The notes under the pieces are model-generated. The model searched no databases. It saw only the letters and a list, made by a program, of their open reading frames with translations, and was not told where the DNA came from. This document shows, piece by piece, positions 51,260 through 60,877 of a stretch of 64,000 nucleotides of DNA. The stretch covers positions 248,001 to 312,000 of the forward strand of contig CAVVVC010000012.1 of the NCBI GenBank assembly GCA_963751595.1, read 5' to 3'. Position 1 is the first letter of the stretch. Each line of letters begins with the position of its first letter. Source of the DNA: JAHEGP01 sp963751595. Lineage in GTDB: Bacteria; Pseudomonadota; Gammaproteobacteria; Pseudomonadales; JAHEGP01. A program made the position numbers and the translations under genes.

Positions 51260-52228
51260 ATGAATACAGCCAAACCCGTCATTGAAGTCAAGCTTGCCAA
51301 TCCCCGGGGTTTTTGTGCGGGTGTCGACCGCGCGATTGAAATCGTGAACCGGGCGCTGGATAAATTCGGGGCGCCAATCTACGTGCGCCATGAGGTCGTC
51401 CACAATCGTTACGTTGTGGAAAACCTGCGTCAGCGCGGGGCGGTTTTCGTCGATGAATTGATCGAGGTGCCAGACGATTCCATTGTCATCTTCAGCGCCC
51501 ATGGCGTCAGCCAGGCGGTGAGGGCGGAGGCCAAAAGGCGCCAGCTTCGGGTGTTTGACGCCACCTGCCCGCTGGTGACCAAGGTGCACATGGAGGTGGC
51601 GAGCTATAGTCGCCAGGGGCGGGAGTGTGTGCTGATAGGCCACCGGGGTCACCCTGAAGTCGTCGGTACCATGGGACAGTACGACGACAGCGAGGGCGGT
51701 GCGATTTATCTTGTGGAGGACGAGCAGCAGGCCGCGACCTTGGAAGTACTCCACCCCGAGGCGCTGTCCTATGTCACCCAGACGACGCTTTCCATGGATG
51801 ACACGGCCCGGGTCATTGAAGCCCTGAGGCAACGCTTCCCGGCGATCAGCGGGCCGCGTAAAGACGACATCTGCTACGCTACCCAGAACCGCCAGGATGC
51901 CGTCAAGCAGCTGGCGAGCGAATGCGATTTGTTCCTGGTGGTCGGTTCGCCCAATAGCTCCAATTCCAATCGCCTTGCCGAGCTGGCCCGGCGTATGGGT
52001 GCCCGGGCGCATCTCATCGATTGCGCCGACGATATCGACACGGCCTGGTTGGAGGGCGTCACCGGCATCGGCCTCACCGCTGGTGCTTCGGCACCGGAGA
52101 TACTGGTGCAGCAGGTGATTGCCCGGCTGCGGGACCTCGGTGCCCAGGTACCGGTTGAAATGGTGGGCCGGGAAGAAAACATTACCTTTTCGATGCCCCG
52201 GGAGTTGCGCCTGCAATCCGTGGATTAG
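51260..52228 (+). CDS. ispH: 4-hydroxy-3-methylbut-2-enyl diphosphate reductase
   Basis: A 322-residue iron-sulfur enzyme, the last step of the MEP isoprenoid pathway, giving IPP and DMAPP. Cluster Cys residues are in ANPRGFCAGVDRAIEIV (about 13-29), DATCPLVTKVH (about 96-106) and DDICYATQNRQDAV (about 196-209). VVGSPNSSNSNRLAELA (about 224-240) is the substrate-binding stretch. It ends the tight ileS-lspA-fkpB-ispH operon. Confidence 0.97.
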   Translation: MNTAKPVIEVKLANPRGFCAGVDRAIEIVNRALDKFGAPIYVRHEVVHNRYVVENLRQRGAVFVDELIEVPDDSIVIFSAHGVSQAVRAEAKRRQLRVFDATCPLVTKVHMEVASYSRQGRECVLIGHRGHPEVVGTMGQYDDSEGGAIYLVEDEQQAATLEVLHPEALSYVTQTTLSMDDTARVIEALRQRFPAISGPRKDDICYATQNRQDAVKQLASECDLFLVVGSPNSSNSNRLAELARRMGARAHLIDCADDIDTAWLEGVTGIGLTAGASAPEILVQQVIARLRDLGAQVPVEMVGREENITFSMPRELRLQSVD

Positions 52229-52370
52229 CGGGTGGGACAGCATCGTCGGAAAGAAACGAACAGCTCCCGCTGCTCCACAGGGTTGGGACCCACTACAAAC
52301 GGCCTGACTCCACAACGGTGCCGGGCGCCCGCTTGCTAAGTTAAGCAGCTCACATTTCTCCACTTTAGAG

Positions 52371-52404
52371 CGCTGTTTATCCGCTTTTCGTGCCGTTTAT
52401 CCGC
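52371..52404 (+). promoter_or_regulatory. Paired direct repeats upstream of the minor pilin operon
   Basis: CGCTGTTTATCCGC (52371-52384) and TGCCGTTTATCCGC (52391-52404) are 12 of 14 identical and lie exactly 20 bases apart, about two helical turns on one face. They sit 70-100 bases before fimT. Their CCGTTTATC core resembles, at 7 of 9 positions, the CCGTTCGTC site of AlgR, which controls this operon in P. aeruginosa. That regulator match is inference. Confidence 0.4.
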
Positions 52405-52473
52405 AAGGGCACGAGCTATCGCGATATCTCTATTAAACTGCAATGCAGTCATAGTGGATTATTGCGGAAAGCC

Positions 52474-53011
52474 ATGAAGCGAAAACCAATCAGATCGATT
52501 CCCCTGCGTGCCGCCGGTTTTACCCTGGTAGAGTTGCTGATCACCATTGCCATTCTCGCCACAGTGCTGGCAATTGCCATCCCCAATATCAATACCGGAC
52601 GGTCGCTTGTGGTGAATCAGGCCCGTGAATTCAAAATCGGCACTCAATTTGCCCGCAACGAGGCGGTCAACCAGTCACGCGTGGTTATCATGTGCCCCAG
52701 CGACGATGCCAGTGTGATAGTCCTTCCTGTGACGAAACATGGCACAGCGGCTGGGTGATTTTCGTTGACCAGGACAGCGATGGCGTGGTCGATGCGACGA
52801 AATACTGCGTCGCCATGTCGCTCTCGAGGGCGCCGTAACTATAGCGCCAACGCCTGCCGTGACCAGCATCAGCTTCGACAATCAGGGTTTTACCGACGAT
52901 GCCAGCGATTTCTTGTTCTGCAGTGATGCTGACAAGGCATCGGGCCGTACCGTGATGCTGGCCCGCAGCGGTCGTGCCATGCGTTCGAAAGTTATTACTA
53001 CCTGCCCGTAA
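52474..53011 (+). pseudogene. fimT: FimT/FimU-like minor type IV pilin, with two frame changes
   Basis: The 5' part encodes MKRKPIRS followed by the prepilin signal AAGFTLVELLITIAILATV (about 15-33), and runs to CPSDDAS. The frame then shifts at about 52712 into a segment reading DETWHSGWVIFVDQDSDG, typical of GspH/FimT. It shifts again at about 52785 into EILRRHVALEGAVTI and ends GRAMRSKVITTCP at 53011. Both changes are each equal to one missing base. Reading all three pieces gives a full-length pilin of about 178 residues. Only 95 residues are translated without correction. pilV follows after 15 bases. Confidence 0.85.
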
Positions 53012-53026
53012 GCAGCGGAGACCGTC

Positions 53027-53495
53027 ATGTTAAGAAAGAAACCGACAACAACGCAGCAAGCGGGCTTCAGCCTGATTGAAGTGCTGGTGGCATTGCTGGT
53101 TTTGGCAATAGGACTGCTCGGTATCCTGGTGATGCAGGCCAGGGGCTTGCAACTGAATCAGGCCGGCTACCTGCAGTCCCAGGCGATGTTTATGGCCGAG
53201 GATATCGTGGAGCGGATTCGTTCTAACCAGACTGCTATCGATAGCTACAGCATCGACTTTGAGGAATCGGGCGATGACAGCGCCGGTTACTGTGACAGCA
53301 TCGTAGCGCATGCAGTGACACTGAAATGGCAGCCGCTGACCTGTTTCAGTGGAAGGCGCAATTTTGAACGTGTTGCCCCAGGGAGATGGTCGAGTCGAGA
53401 TCGGGGCGGCGCCGGGCAATCTGGTGCCGGTCACGGTGCAGATCCAGTTTTTCCAGGGCGAGACCTATACCTACCAGTTGGAGACCACACTATGA
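53027..53495 (+). pseudogene. pilV: PilV-like minor type IV pilin, with two frame changes
   Basis: The 5' part is intact: a QAGFSLIEVLVALLVLAIG prepilin signal (about 11-29), then the usual RSNQTAIDSY region. Between about 53290 and 53305 the frame moves to one reading CSDTEMAADLFQWKAQF. In the T4 run at 53362-53365 it moves again to LNVLPQGDGRVEIG, ending YTYQLETTL at 53495. Restoring one T at the second site joins KAQF to LNVLP. The end overlaps the pilW ATG by four bases, as in intact operons, supporting this end. Confidence 0.85.
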
Positions 53496-54695
53496 GCAGG
53501 CTTGGCTATTCAACAGCCCGTTATCAGGGCGGTATATCGTTTGTCGAGGTGCTGGTGGCGATGGTGATCGGGGTGATCATCCTTGCCGGAGTGATGCAGT
53601 CCATGTTGACCAACCAGCGCAACAACGCCTGGTCGGACGATGTTGCCTACGTGCAGGAGAACGCGCGATACGCGCTTGGAGACGGCTGGCGCGGGATATT
53701 CGTTGGTCTGGCTACTGGGGTTGTGCGGCCAATATGAGTGTCGCCGGGGAGGGTGATGACTACATTTGCCAATTCGCTTCACTGCCCGGCGATGATAATT
53801 GGTTAAGCCTGGAGGGCGTGCAGCGGTTACGAAGGTGGCGACGAGGACTCCTTTCCCGAAGTCTGACTGGCATCAGCGACACTTTGGCAGAACAACAGCA
53901 ATTTTGCTCGGCAATGAGGATTTCCTGCCGGATGCGGTGATTTTTCGTGGCGCCGATCGATGGCCTGGACCTGACCGTGGTTTCCCATGCTCAGCAATCC
54001 GCCCAGTTTAAGCTCTCGCGCAATAACCCCCTGGAGGTGGGCGACCTGGCCCTGGCGGTGAGTGAAGACTGCAAGGATGTCGGCCTGATGCAGATGACCG
54101 GGCCGTATCGGGTGGCACCAACGTCCAGTTTGTCCACAATGCTGGCGGTGCGGTATCTCCAGGGAATTGTACCAAGGCAGTGCGCTGGACCGAGTCCTTT
54201 ACCTGTGATGATGATTATCCTTCCCCCGGTGGCCTGGCTTATGGTCCTGGGTGCGTTCCTGATGCGCTTTGCCGCCATTGGGTATTTTATTGGCAATTCC
54301 GGTGCGGATGACTACCCAGCCGGCGCTCTATCGGGTTCGGTACAGTGGCAGAGCGATGGTGATGTGGCGGTGGCACGGACGAAATAGCCATGGGTGTTGA
54401 GGATATGCAATTGCTATACGGCATCGATACCGAGGGCGATGGGCTTGCCAATGGCTACGTCAGTGCTGACGAAATCGATGCGGCTGCCGATGAGTGGAAG
54501 CAGGTGGTGAGTGTCCGGGTGATGCTGCTGATGCGGGGCTTTGGCGACACCCGGGAGGGCGAGGGAGACGTTAAATATGTCGGTTATCCCTTTGCCGGTG
54601 AGAACGACGATTACTAGGGCCAATCCTATAACGATAGGGTATTGCGCCAGCAAGTCAGCAAGACCGTGCGCCTTCGCAATATCGGGGCCGGCTAA
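53492..54695 (+). pseudogene. pilW: PilW-like minor type IV pilin, heavily frameshifted
   Basis: It starts ATGA over the pilV stop with GGISFVEVLVAMVIGVIILA. The frame then changes about eight times. Recognisable pieces in successive frames are LARDIRWSGYWGCAANMS, SGYEGGDEDSFPE, NEDFLPDAVIFRGAD, DGLDLTVVSHAQQSAQFKLS, SGGTNVQFVHNAGGAVSPGN, FLMRFAAIGYFIGNSG, QPALYRVRYSG and VEDMQLLYGIDTEGDG. An in-frame TAG at 54615-54617 interrupts the last part, which otherwise continues to RLRNIGAG and a TAA that overlaps the pilX ATG. Several changes look like single extra G bases (for example around 53670-53685). No functional protein is possible from this sequence as it stands. Confidence 0.85.
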
Positions 54696-55357
54696 TGGGA
54701 GACAGGGCAGTGAATCTGAGAGTCAAGCAACAGCAGGGGGTGGCATTGATTGTCAGCCTGGTGATTCTGGTACTGGTGACTGTTGCCGGCGTGGCCACCA
54801 TGGAGTCCACCGGTATGCAGCTCAAAATGGCCAACGCCAGCCGTGACCGGCAACAGGCGTTTGAAGCCGCGGAGGCGGCTCTGCGCGTGGTCGAGGAGAA
54901 TGTCAATGACAACGTCGATAATCTCGCCGAGCTGGACAATTTTTACTTCGAGTGCAGCGGCAGCGATTGTTACAAGCCGGATTGTGCGGGCGGGCGCTGT
55001 TTCCAGGGTATCTGGCGCGATGGCGACGAGGTTAAGCAATGTAAAGGCGTTGACGACTCCAACTCTCCTGCAGTGGAGCCCCCGACTACCAGCCCCTGGG
55101 AGACCGGAGAATCGGGAAGCGACCTGACTTTTCTCAATGTATGGGACGATACGTCCCTACATTTAACAACTTCAATTGACGGTTACGCTAACGACGTTCG
55201 TTATATCGTCGAGTTTCGCTGCTTTACGGCAGCAGACCCCACTGTTGAATTGAGCGACAGTAACTACGCCCAGATATTTCGGATAACTGCCCGCGGTATG
55301 AGTAATTCAGGCCGTGTTGAGGCCATGCTGCAAAGTACCTACAAGCGTACCGAATAA
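54695..55357 (+). CDS. pilX: PilX-like type IV pilus assembly protein
   Basis: A 220-residue, intact protein. The N-terminus QQQGVALIVSLVILVLVTVAG is the PilX_N helix with its prepilin-like signal, followed by RQQAFEAAEAALRVVEE. The C-terminal domain is Cys-containing and less conserved. In P. aeruginosa, PilX joins the minor pilin priming complex with PilV, PilW, PilE and PilY1. ATG shares a base with the pilW TAA. Confidence 0.88.
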   Translation: MGDRAVNLRVKQQQGVALIVSLVILVLVTVAGVATMESTGMQLKMANASRDRQQAFEAAEAALRVVEENVNDNVDNLAELDNFYFECSGSDCYKPDCAGGRCFQGIWRDGDEVKQCKGVDDSNSPAVEPPTTSPWETGESGSDLTFLNVWDDTSLHLTTSIDGYANDVRYIVEFRCFTAADPTVELSDSNYAQIFRITARGMSNSGRVEAMLQSTYKRTE

Positions 55358-55399
55358 TCGTTTTTTCAGGCATTAGCTAAACAGGATCGAGGTGTTGTC

Positions 55400-58300
55400 A
55401 TGGCCGTCTACCAGCAAAATACGGTGAACAATAACAGTCGCAAATATCCGCTGCTGCTGGCTGCAGTTGCCGCGGCGACCAGTACTTTTTCGGCGTTGTT
55501 GTGGTCCCAGACAGCGGAAGACTTCATCGCGGCGCCGCCCCTGCTGCAAAGTGCGGCACCGGCGCGAGTTATGTTGTTGCTTTCCAACGACCATCAGCTG
55601 TACTTCAAGGCCTATACCGACTACACCGATCTGGATGGCGATGGAGAGCTGGATACCACATACAACGATGACTTCGATTATTACGGCTATTTTCATAGTG
55701 GTGTGTGCTATGACTACAGCGATAGCAATGGCCGGTTCGAACCCGCCGGTGCTGTCGTTAGCGGCCACCAGTGCAATGGCAACTGGAGTGGGAACTTCCT
55801 CAACTGGGCCAGTATGACGCGCATGGACATTGTCCGACGGGTTTTCTACGGCGGCAAGCGGTCGTTGGATACGGCTGACGAGACTGTCCTTCAGCGTACC
55901 TATTTGCCCAACGATGCTCACGCCTTCGTCAAGGTTTATGAAGGTGATGTTGCCAACTACACACCCTATGACTACGACACCATCAGCCTGTGTAATGTCA
56001 CCCTGGCCACAGGTTTGAGTAAGGATGTCGACGAGAGTGTTAATCCACCGGTGATGCGTATTGCCGACGGTGGCTTTCCCCTGTGGTCAGTTACCGAAAG
56101 AGCCCAGTGTGTCTACCAGGGCGAAACATCGGCAAGTGGCGAAGTGGACCGTCCCGCCTCCGGTACAGAAGTCATCGTTCGGGTCCAGTCCTGTGTCGAC
56201 GGGCTGGATGCCAATGTTGCATCCCTGATCGGAACTGAAGACTATTGTCGCGCATACGGCGACACGCCAGTTTACAAACCGGTCGGGGTGCTTCAGGAAA
56301 ACAGCGAAGACGGCACTATTCAGTTTGGTTTGATGAGCGGTACCCACGGGCAAAAAATGAGCGGTGGTGTGCTGAGGCGAAACATTACCGCGCTGGCCGG
56401 TAACAGCGACCCTGACGACGACGAGATCGACCTGAGCAACGGGCGTTTTCGTTATCTCGATGACAGCGGTTTTTCCGGCGGGATCATTCAGACCCTCGAC
56501 AGCATGCGTATTGCCGGCTGGGACTACAGCAATAACTTTACCTACGCGGATTGCGATATACCCGGCATCAAAATACCCACCTACAAATCCAACCCCACTG
56601 GCAATCGCAGTTGCAAGGACTGGGGTAACCCCCTGGCTGAGATGTACATGGAAGCGTTGCGCTATTTTGCAGCCAACGGCAACGCGCCCATCGACCAGTT
56701 CAGCGCCGATGACGACAGTGATTACCTCAAGGGCATGGTCAGCGAACCCTGGAGTGACCCCTTATCAACGGAGGAGCCCTGTGCGAAATGCTCCATTATC
56801 GTGATGTCGACTGGCCTCAACTCGTTTGATGCCGATGAACTGGATGCCGTAAGCGGATTACCGGGGATTACCAGCGTCGACGACATCAATAGCAAGACTG
56901 ACGCCATTGGGGTGAACGAGGGCCTTGTGGGCAGTTACGCGATTGTGGGCAATGTCGATGGTAATGCCAACGACAACTCCTGTACCGCGAAAGAGGTGGG
57001 CAACTTCAGTGATGTTCTGGGTATCTGCCCGGAGATGCCATCCCTTGAAGGTAGCTACGGTCTTGCCGGCCTGGCGTCCTATGCACAGACCACGGATCTG
57101 CGGCCGGGCAATGCTTTGCCTGACATCCAGAATGTCGATACCTATACCATCGCCTTGGCTGAAACCCTGCCAAGCTTTTCCTTTACTACCCAGAGCGGCG
57201 ACACCATCGGTGTGGTTCCGGCCTGTCAATCAACGCCCGCCGGAGCTGGTGATTGGTCCGACTGCTCCATCATCAACGCCACCGTGGTTGAGAAAACCGA
57301 GTTCTACACGCGCATTGATATTGCCTGGGAAGACTCCCTGTGGGGGTTCGACTATGACCTTGACGGTCTTGCTACGATAGAGGTGTGTACAGCCACCGGT
57401 AATGCGGCGATAACTGAGTGCCAATATTCCGGTGCGGTTGATACCAGTCAGCTCGTCAATTATAAGGAGTGGTTGACCACTGCCGCAGCAAGCGAGTTGC
57501 AGGTGAGGGTGTCAGTTCCCCAGGCCTATGCAGGGTTCGACCTGCGTTTTGGCGCCATAGTGGGTGGTACTCTCAACGATGGCATCGTTTTCAATGCTTT
57601 CAGGCCCGGGGGTAGCAACTACACTTGCCTGTTGCCGGGGGCCTGTGACGCGACGGCACAGAGTCGCATGGTGTGGTCCGACCCGACGTTGCTGACGGCC
57701 GGCGCCTCGGAGGCGGAGTTCCTCGAAAACCCGCTCTGGTACGCTGCCAAGTACGGCAATTTTTCCGGAAGTGACAGCAAGGACCTGCCAACGGTCACCG
57801 AAGAGTGGGACATCATGGATCTGGACGGGAACCCCAACCCGGACGGCTTGCCTGATGCCTACTTCCCGGTGCGCAACCCTGGTCAACTGGCGAAGCGGTT
57901 AAACAACATCGTCACCCTGATTCAAAAACAAGCGGCTTCGGGAACATCGGTTGCGGTGACCCTGGAGCGCCGGGATGGCGTGGGGGCCACTTTCCAGGCT
58001 TACTATTTCCCTTCCTACAAAAAACCAGGGGCAAATCTCAACGAGGTCAACTGGGTGGGTGGCTTGCATGCGCTCTTTCTCGACGATGATCTCAATCTGC
58101 GCGAGGACAGTAACCAGGATGGTGTTCTCGATCCATCAGACAGCGTCATCAACCTGTTTTATGACGGCGAGAACACCGTGGTGCAGCGCCTTAATGCGGA
58201 CGGCTCGGTGGCGGCAACAGTACCTTTTACCTCCATCGAACCCATCTGGGATGCCAAGGACTGGCTGGCAGACCTCAGTGATGCCCAGGTTGTCAACCAA

Positions 58301-60427
58301 CGGGCCTACGCGGGCAGTGTAGGGCGACACATATTCACCTGGATGGATCTACCTGAGGCTGATGGTACCGGGCCGGACGGCCAGGTTGATGCTGGCGAAG
58401 TGGTCGACTTCGTGCCAGACGAATTTGCCAGCGATGGGCGTTATCGCATTCTGGGCGTCGAGGAAACCGAGGCCGCTTCACTGATCAACTTCATTCGCGG
58501 CTCCGATGAACAACCGAACAAGCGCTCGCGAACGGTAAACTTCGAAGGCGACTCAGCATTCAGCGTATGGCGGCTGGGGGATATAGTGCACTCCTCGCCG
58601 GTCATCGTGGGGCGACCGGGAGACGGCTACGATATTGACTACCGGGATGGCAGTTATACGGAATTTCGCAACCGCTACCTCGATCGTCGCCAGGTGGTAT
58701 ATGCCGGCGCCAATGATGGCATGTTGCATGCTTTTAACGCCGGTTTTTACCAGCAAGGGAGCTCCAGCTTTGCCACTGCGGCTACCGATCCGGTCACAGG
58801 TGAAAACCTGGTAGAGTATGATCTAGGTGCCGAGATGTGGGCCTATGTGCCGCGTAACCTCTTGCCCCACTTGCGTTGGCTAGGGGAAAACAACTATCAG
58901 CACGCTTTTTACGTCGATGGTGAACCTCGAGTTTATGATGTCAACATTTTTGAGCCGGACGACACTCATCCGGGGGGGTGGGGAACCATCCTCGTCGTCG
59001 GTTTCCGCTTCGGGGGTGGAGACATCAGTCTCGATCTTGATGGCGACGGAGCCAACGATTTCACCAGTCGATCGGCCTACGTGGTTCTGGATATCACGGA
59101 CCCGGAACAGCCGCCTGAACTCCTGGCGGAGATTACCGACCCCAAACTGGGTTACACCACCGTTGTACCTACTCTGGTAAAGGGCCGGTTAGAAGATTTG
59201 ACCACCGGTTTATTCAACGAAAATGAAGACGCATGGTATCTGGTATTTGGCTCCGGGCCCGCGGGTATCGACGACGCGACGCGCCGTGACGCCCTGACTC
59301 GCGGTGTCAGCCATCAAAATGCGCATTTGTTCGTCTATGATCTCGTCGCCCGGGAATTTGTCGATATGGACAGCGCAACGGATGGCCTCCAGACCGGGCT
59401 TGATACCGGACTTGCAAACAGTTTTCTTGGTGACCCGACAGCCGCCGACTGGGACCGTAACTATGTGGACGATATGGTGTATTTTGGCCTGGTAGAGGGC
59501 CTTGATCCTGGGGCTCCGGCCGGCCGCCTGAACCGGCTGAAGTTTACGATGCCTTTCACCGCGGGCAGCGCGCCTGTCATCAGCCTGTCGGACAGCGCTA
59601 TTAGTACGCTTTTAAATCCCGCAATGCCGTTCCAGGGTGCACCCGTCACTTTTCGTGACCTCGGTGCCAGTCGGGAGTGGGTGCTTGCTGGAACCGGGCG
59701 CTATCTGACGGCGGTGGATAACGTCACCGACTATACCAGCCGATTTTATGGCCTGCTTGAGCCGCTGAACGACAGTGGTGATTTCAGTCTTGCGACCCTG
59801 GATGAAAGCGCTTTGGCTGATACCACTGATCTGGTCATACTGGACAATAATACGGTTTACGATGCCAACACCGCGGCTACCCCCGCGACGGTAAGGGCAT
59901 CAGCAACCGACATTAGCGTGGACAACTTCAGTGATCTAATGACTGTGACCAAGGAGGCCGGGGGTTGGTTTAACGAACTCGGCCCGCTGACCATACGAGT
60001 TGATTCGGACGGGATTCCAGTCGAGTCGACGGAGTCACGAAATTACAACGGTGCGATTGCCATCAGCTCGGGCGTCGGTTTCGTCAAGTACGCACCCGAT
60101 CAGAGTGTCTGTCTCCCGTCCGGTTATAGCACCTTGCGATTTGTCGACTCCCGCACCGGGACGGCATCGCGAAATATATTTTTCGAGTCGGTCCTTGCAC
60201 AGGACAGTTTCCTGAATATTACCGGCGATGCCGAACTGCTGAGTGCAGAAAGCGAGACCATGCAGGGAGCGATTTCCAAATTGACCCTGGTGCGGACCAA
60301 CGACGGCAACGCAGTGGGTAGCAGTGATAATTATGGCGGTATCCAATTTGACAAAATTGGTGCACTTCCTCCCTTGAGCCGACGCCAGAGCTGGCGTGAA
60401 CTGCCCATTTTTCAGGAGGTTGAGTAA
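55400..60427 (+). CDS. pilY1: PilY1-like type IV pilus tip adhesin/assembly protein
   Basis: A 1675-residue intact protein. The N-terminus has a hydrophobic signal (about 17-33) and PARVMLLLSNDHQLYFKAYTD-type sequence. A vWA-like region lies at about 460-600. The C-terminal beta-propeller begins near residue 1030 with HSSPVIVGRPGDGY and contains YAGANDGMLHAFNAGFYQ (about 1100-1117). Asp-rich loops such as REDSNQDGVLDPSD (about 902-915) could bind calcium, as known for PilY1. The last ~200 residues are less conserved. It promotes pilus assembly and adhesion. GAGG stands about 8 bases before ATG; pilE follows directly. Confidence 0.92.
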   Translation: MAVYQQNTVNNNSRKYPLLLAAVAAATSTFSALLWSQTAEDFIAAPPLLQSAAPARVMLLLSNDHQLYFKAYTDYTDLDGDGELDTTYNDDFDYYGYFHSGVCYDYSDSNGRFEPAGAVVSGHQCNGNWSGNFLNWASMTRMDIVRRVFYGGKRSLDTADETVLQRTYLPNDAHAFVKVYEGDVANYTPYDYDTISLCNVTLATGLSKDVDESVNPPVMRIADGGFPLWSVTERAQCVYQGETSASGEVDRPASGTEVIVRVQSCVDGLDANVASLIGTEDYCRAYGDTPVYKPVGVLQENSEDGTIQFGLMSGTHGQKMSGGVLRRNITALAGNSDPDDDEIDLSNGRFRYLDDSGFSGGIIQTLDSMRIAGWDYSNNFTYADCDIPGIKIPTYKSNPTGNRSCKDWGNPLAEMYMEALRYFAANGNAPIDQFSADDDSDYLKGMVSEPWSDPLSTEEPCAKCSIIVMSTGLNSFDADELDAVSGLPGITSVDDINSKTDAIGVNEGLVGSYAIVGNVDGNANDNSCTAKEVGNFSDVLGICPEMPSLEGSYGLAGLASYAQTTDLRPGNALPDIQNVDTYTIALAETLPSFSFTTQSGDTIGVVPACQSTPAGAGDWSDCSIINATVVEKTEFYTRIDIAWEDSLWGFDYDLDGLATIEVCTATGNAAITECQYSGAVDTSQLVNYKEWLTTAAASELQVRVSVPQAYAGFDLRFGAIVGGTLNDGIVFNAFRPGGSNYTCLLPGACDATAQSRMVWSDPTLLTAGASEAEFLENPLWYAAKYGNFSGSDSKDLPTVTEEWDIMDLDGNPNPDGLPDAYFPVRNPGQLAKRLNNIVTLIQKQAASGTSVAVTLERRDGVGATFQAYYFPSYKKPGANLNEVNWVGGLHALFLDDDLNLREDSNQDGVLDPSDSVINLFYDGENTVVQRLNADGSVAATVPFTSIEPIWDAKDWLADLSDAQVVNQRAYAGSVGRHIFTWMDLPEADGTGPDGQVDAGEVVDFVPDEFASDGRYRILGVEETEAASLINFIRGSDEQPNKRSRTVNFEGDSAFSVWRLGDIVHSSPVIVGRPGDGYDIDYRDGSYTEFRNRYLDRRQVVYAGANDGMLHAFNAGFYQQGSSSFATAATDPVTGENLVEYDLGAEMWAYVPRNLLPHLRWLGENNYQHAFYVDGEPRVYDVNIFEPDDTHPGGWGTILVVGFRFGGGDISLDLDGDGANDFTSRSAYVVLDITDPEQPPELLAEITDPKLGYTTVVPTLVKGRLEDLTTGLFNENEDAWYLVFGSGPAGIDDATRRDALTRGVSHQNAHLFVYDLVAREFVDMDSATDGLQTGLDTGLANSFLGDPTAADWDRNYVDDMVYFGLVEGLDPGAPAGRLNRLKFTMPFTAGSAPVISLSDSAISTLLNPAMPFQGAPVTFRDLGASREWVLAGTGRYLTAVDNVTDYTSRFYGLLEPLNDSGDFSLATLDESALADTTDLVILDNNTVYDANTAATPATVRASATDISVDNFSDLMTVTKEAGGWFNELGPLTIRVDSDGIPVESTESRNYNGAIAISSGVGFVKYAPDQSVCLPSGYSTLRFVDSRTGTASRNIFFESVLAQDSFLNITGDAELLSAESETMQGAISKLTLVRTNDGNAVGSSDNYGGIQFDKIGALPPLSRRQSWRELPIFQEVE

Positions 60428-60853
60428 ATGAGGTATCGCTCCAAGCAAGGTGGCTTTAGCCTGTTAGAGCTTTTGGTGGTGATTGTGGTGCTCGGTTTAT
60501 TGCTGAGCATCGCAATTCCAAATTACAGTGCCTATGTTGAGCGCTCGCGGCGCAGCGATGCCCGGTCGGCGCTGCTTGAAATCGCCTCTGCCCAGGAACG
60601 TATCTATTTTGAGCGCAATCAATACACAGGTACGGTGACCGATGTGTGGAGTCATCAGGTGGATGGTAATTCGGTGTCCAGTGAAGGCTTCTACACGATT
60701 ACCGTTGCGTTGACTGGCGATGACCCGAATCGCTTTACCGCCACTGCAACTGCCCGGGGTAAGCAGGCGGGTGATGAGGATTGCACCAGCTTCAGCATCG
60801 ACGACACGGGATTGAAAAGCGCCGCCGGTGATGCCGCAGCCGAGTGCTGGTAG
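60428..60853 (+). CDS. pilE: PilE-like minor type IV pilin
   Basis: A 141-residue, intact pilin. The prepilin cleavage motif is GGFSLLELLVVIVVLGLLLS (about 8-27), with Glu at mature position 5. SDARSALLEIASAQERIYFERN (split near 48-69) is the PilE helix, and the C-terminus carries two Cys (CTSF and ECW) for the disulfide D-loop. ATG follows the pilY1 stop at once. Last gene of the operon; a convergent pilin gene follows. Confidence 0.92.
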   Translation: MRYRSKQGGFSLLELLVVIVVLGLLLSIAIPNYSAYVERSRRSDARSALLEIASAQERIYFERNQYTGTVTDVWSHQVDGNSVSSEGFYTITVALTGDDPNRFTATATARGKQAGDEDCTSFSIDDTGLKSAAGDAAAECW

Positions 60854-60877
60854 TGGGTCGGTAAGTCAGCCTTTTTC

